Below are positions 62,053-64,000 of a DNA stretch of 64,000 nt, one piece after another. The position numbers and the translations under genes were made by a program. The stretch's first letter is position 1, and each line of letters starts with the position of its first letter. The notes beneath the pieces were generated by a model. The model was not told the DNA's origin. It ran no database searches and worked only from the letters and a program-made list of their open reading frames with translations. The DNA lies in contig NZ_FCNZ02000010.1 of assembly GCF_001544495.1 (NCBI RefSeq), positions 1 through 64,000 of the forward strand, in the 5' to 3' direction. The DNA comes from Caballeronia telluris. Its GTDB lineage: Bacteria > Pseudomonadota > Gammaproteobacteria > Burkholderiales > Burkholderiaceae.

Positions 62053-63576
62053 ATGAATGTTGCGGAAAAGAGGCCGTTGCCGTGCCCGTCCGACTGGACC
62101 TTCGAACTGATCGAGGAGTACGACACCGAAATCGCGCGCGTCGCCGAACGGTACAAGCTGGATGTCTATCCCATCCAGCTCGAACTGATCAGTGCCGAGC
62201 AGATGATGGATGCGTACGCGTCGGTCGGCATGCCGGTGAACTACCGGCACTGGTCGTTCGGGAAACACTTTCTATCGACCGAGAAAAGCTATCGGCGCGG
62301 GCAGATGGGCCTCGCGTACGAAATCGTCATCAATTCGAACCCCTGCATCGCGTATCTCATGGAAGAGAACACGATGACGATGCAGGCGCTCGTGATCGCG
62401 CACGCCGCCTACGGCCACAATTCGTTCTTCAAGGGCAACTACCTGTTCCGGCTGTGGACGGACGCGCACGCCATCATCGACTACCTCGTCTATGCGAAGA
62501 ATTACATCGCGGAATGCGAGGAGCGTTTCGGGCTGGACCGCGTCGAGGAACTACTCGATTCGTGCCATGCGCTAATGAATTACGGCGTGGACCGCTACAA
62601 GCGGCCGCAAAAACTGTCGCTCGCGAAGGAAGCGGCGATGCGTCGCGAACGCGAAGCGTATCTGCAATCGCAGGTCAACGAACTCTGGCGCACGCTGCCG
62701 AACAAAAAGGAGCACACCGCCGAGGAAACCGAAAGCCGTTATCCGCCCGAGCCGCAGGAGAACCTGCTGTATTTCGCGGAAAAGAATGCGCCGCTTCTGG
62801 AGCCTTGGGAGCGCGAAGTGATCCGCATCGTGCGCAAGGTCGGACAGTATTTTTATCCGCAACGCCAGACGCAGGTCATGAACGAAGGCTGGGCGACGTT
62901 CTGGCACTACACGCTGCTCAACACGCTCTATAACGAAGGCCGTCTCGAAGACGGCTTCATGATGGAGTTCCTGCATTCGCACAGCAACGTCGTGTATCAG
63001 CCGCCCGTGACGAAGCCGTATTACAGCGGCATCAATCCGTACGCGCTCGGCTTTTCGATGATGAGCGACATTCGCCGTATCTGCGAAAATCCCACCGACG
63101 AAGACCGCGAGTGGTTCCCCGAACTGGCCGGCAGCGACTGGCTGGAGTCGCTGCATTACGCCATGCGCAACTTCAAGGACGAGAGCTTCATCGCGCAGTA
63201 TTTGTCGCCGCATCTGATCCGCGAGATGCGGCTCTTCTCCATTCTCGACGACGACATGCGCGAGGCGCTCGAAGTCTCGGCGATCCACGATGAAAGCGGC
63301 TATCGCTACGTGCGGCAGGCGCTGTCGCGGCAATACGACATGCATCACCGCGAGCCGAATATCCAGGTGTATTCGGTGAATACGCGCGGCGACCGGAGTC
63401 TCACGCTGCGTCATTTCATGACGGACAACCGCCATCTCTCGAACGACAGCGACGAAGTGCTGAAGCACATGGCGCGGCTGTGGCAGTTCGACGTTTATCT
63501 GGAAAGCGTCGACGAGAACGGGACGGTCAGGAAGCGCTTCGAGTGCAAATACGTGCCGACGCACGACGGGCGGTAA
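62053..63576 (+). CDS. spoVR: SpoVR-family protein (YcgB)
   Basis: The 507-residue protein has the family core: WTFELIEEYDTEIARVAERYKLD near 15-37, YPIQLELISAEQMMDAYAS.GMP..Y.HWSFGK near 39-73, LAYEIVINSNPCIAYLMEENTM and H.AYGHN.FFK, then the QTQVMNEGWATFWHY motif with possible metal-binding histidines. The start at 62053 has AAGGAAGG upstream and gives the usual length; an ATG at 61903 coupled to the yeaH stop would add a charged 50-residue extension. The role is unknown beyond its link with PrkA and YeaH. Confidence 0.94.
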   Translation: MNVAEKRPLPCPSDWTFELIEEYDTEIARVAERYKLDVYPIQLELISAEQMMDAYASVGMPVNYRHWSFGKHFLSTEKSYRRGQMGLAYEIVINSNPCIAYLMEENTMTMQALVIAHAAYGHNSFFKGNYLFRLWTDAHAIIDYLVYAKNYIAECEERFGLDRVEELLDSCHALMNYGVDRYKRPQKLSLAKEAAMRREREAYLQSQVNELWRTLPNKKEHTAEETESRYPPEPQENLLYFAEKNAPLLEPWEREVIRIVRKVGQYFYPQRQTQVMNEGWATFWHYTLLNTLYNEGRLEDGFMMEFLHSHSNVVYQPPVTKPYYSGINPYALGFSMMSDIRRICENPTDEDREWFPELAGSDWLESLHYAMRNFKDESFIAQYLSPHLIREMRLFSILDDDMREALEVSAIHDESGYRYVRQALSRQYDMHHREPNIQVYSVNTRGDRSLTLRHFMTDNRHLSNDSDEVLKHMARLWQFDVYLESVDENGTVRKRFECKYVPTHDGR

Positions 63577-63596
63577 GCGTCACGTCGTTCAGACAC

Positions 63597-63624
63597 AAAC
63601 CGGCTCTTTCGAGCCGGTTTTTTT
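63597..63624. terminator. Rho-independent terminator of the prkA-yeaH-spoVR operon
   Basis: A 10-bp perfect stem (AAACCGGCTC with GAGCCGGTTT) encloses TTTC and runs into more T residues. It also faces the convergent AI-2E family gene and may serve both. Confidence 0.9.
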
Positions 63625-63637
63625 GTGCCGTTCCGCC

Positions 63638-64000
63638 TCACTCGCCACGTCCGGTTTCCTCGCTCTGCGAAAAGAGATCCCAGCTCGCCATGAACAGCGC
63701 GGCGATCAGCGGCCCGATCACGAAGCCGTTGATGCCGAAGAGCGCCATCCCGCCGAGCGTCGAGATCAGCACGACCCAGTCGGGCATGCGCGTGTCCTTG
63801 CCGACGAGGATCGGCCGCAATACGTTGTCGACGAGACCGATCACCACCACGCAGAACGCCACCAGGATCACGCCGCGCCAGATATCGCCCGTCATGAAGA
63901 AATAGGCGGCGGCGGGCACCCACACCAGCGCCGCGCCGACCGCGGGCAAGAGCGACAGGAACGCCATCAGGACGCCCCAGACAAGCGCACCCTGAATGCC
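63638..64000 (-). CDS. AI-2E family transporter, C-terminal part (cut by the window edge)
   Basis: The visible 120 residues contain several transmembrane helices and the family's C-terminal pattern: LSLLPAVGAALVWVPAAAYFF, an IGLVDNVLRPILVGKDTRMPDWVVLISTLGG segment with the conserved DN..RP, and LFGINGFVIGPLIAALFMASW. The frame is open to the window edge, so the N-terminal two-thirds lies outside. Members of this family (YdiK/PerM/TqsA group) export small molecules or ions; substrate is unknown here. It converges with spoVR. Confidence 0.9.
   Translation of the reverse strand, partial: GIQGALVWGVLMAFLSLLPAVGAALVWVPAAAYFFMTGDIWRGVILVAFCVVVIGLVDNVLRPILVGKDTRMPDWVVLISTLGGMALFGINGFVIGPLIAALFMASWDLFSQSEETGRGE

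Noticed and set aside
1..64000. CRISPR arrays, tRNA or rRNA genes, riboswitches
   Set aside because: No regularly spaced repeats, no rRNA-like sequence and no cloverleaf with a recognisable T-loop were noticed. A covariance-model scan would be needed to exclude small RNAs.

Overview
The window is GC-rich, densely coded chromosomal DNA that reads as a Burkholderiaceae genome, most likely Paraburkholderia, Caballeronia or Burkholderia. This is inferred from base composition, from the mltG-tmk-holB-tatD and prkA-yeaH-spoVR neighbourhoods, and from protein families common in that group (SYLF lipoprotein, PsiF, DUF4280 PAAR-like protein). No rRNA, tRNA or CRISPR array was recognised.

Region 1 (1-30.7 kb) is a type VI secretion (T6SS) island with insertion-sequence remnants at both ends: the C-terminal part of an IS5-type transposase at the left edge and a frameshifted, truncated IS3-type OrfB at 30.0-30.6 kb. 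At the left is an ECF sigma factor with an overlapping membrane anti-sigma gene, divergent from a small frameshifted gene. The structural T6SS operon runs hcp, tssA, tssB, tssC, tssE, tssF, tssG, tssH(clpV), PAAR-like, vgrG, tagH(FHA), tssK, tssL, tssM, tagF. No tssJ is present. Converging on it is an operon for a FecR-domain periplasmic protein, a membrane sensor with a c-type heme motif, the Ser/Thr kinase PpkA and the PP2C phosphatase PppA. A yceI gene diverges from that operon, and next comes a 509-residue protein of unknown family that may be an effector, with a 44-codon ORF in front of it.

The main finding is that several promoter regions of this island share one two-block motif: GGAA(T/C)A, 15-16 bases, then TGTTTTCG or TGTTGTCG. 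It occurs before the sigma/anti-sigma operon, before the small divergent gene, before fecR-sensor-ppkA-pppA and before yceI; a weaker copy lies before the effector candidate. This suggests an ECF regulon that controls the phosphorylation switch of the T6SS through FecR and a heme sensor.

Region 2 (30.7-45 kb) is core metabolism and housekeeping: Dabb protein, PaaI-type thioesterase, MDR oxidoreductase, SDR, HSL-type hydrolase, NRDE protein, YgfZ, MltG, Tmk, HolB, a GNAT acetyltransferase, TatD, an exported ankyrin protein, a Rap1a/Tai-like periplasmic protein, an MscS channel and trehalose-6-phosphate synthase.

Region 3 (44.9-58 kb) holds a glycosyltransferase, a SYLF lipoprotein, PsiF, two small uncharacterised proteins, a ribose-type ABC import operon with its LacI regulator and a ribokinase, a chemoreceptor and a hydratase-family protein.

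Region 4 (58.5-63.6 kb) is the prkA-yeaH-spoVR trio linked to starvation and stationary phase, followed by the 3' end of an AI-2E family membrane protein that is cut by the window edge.
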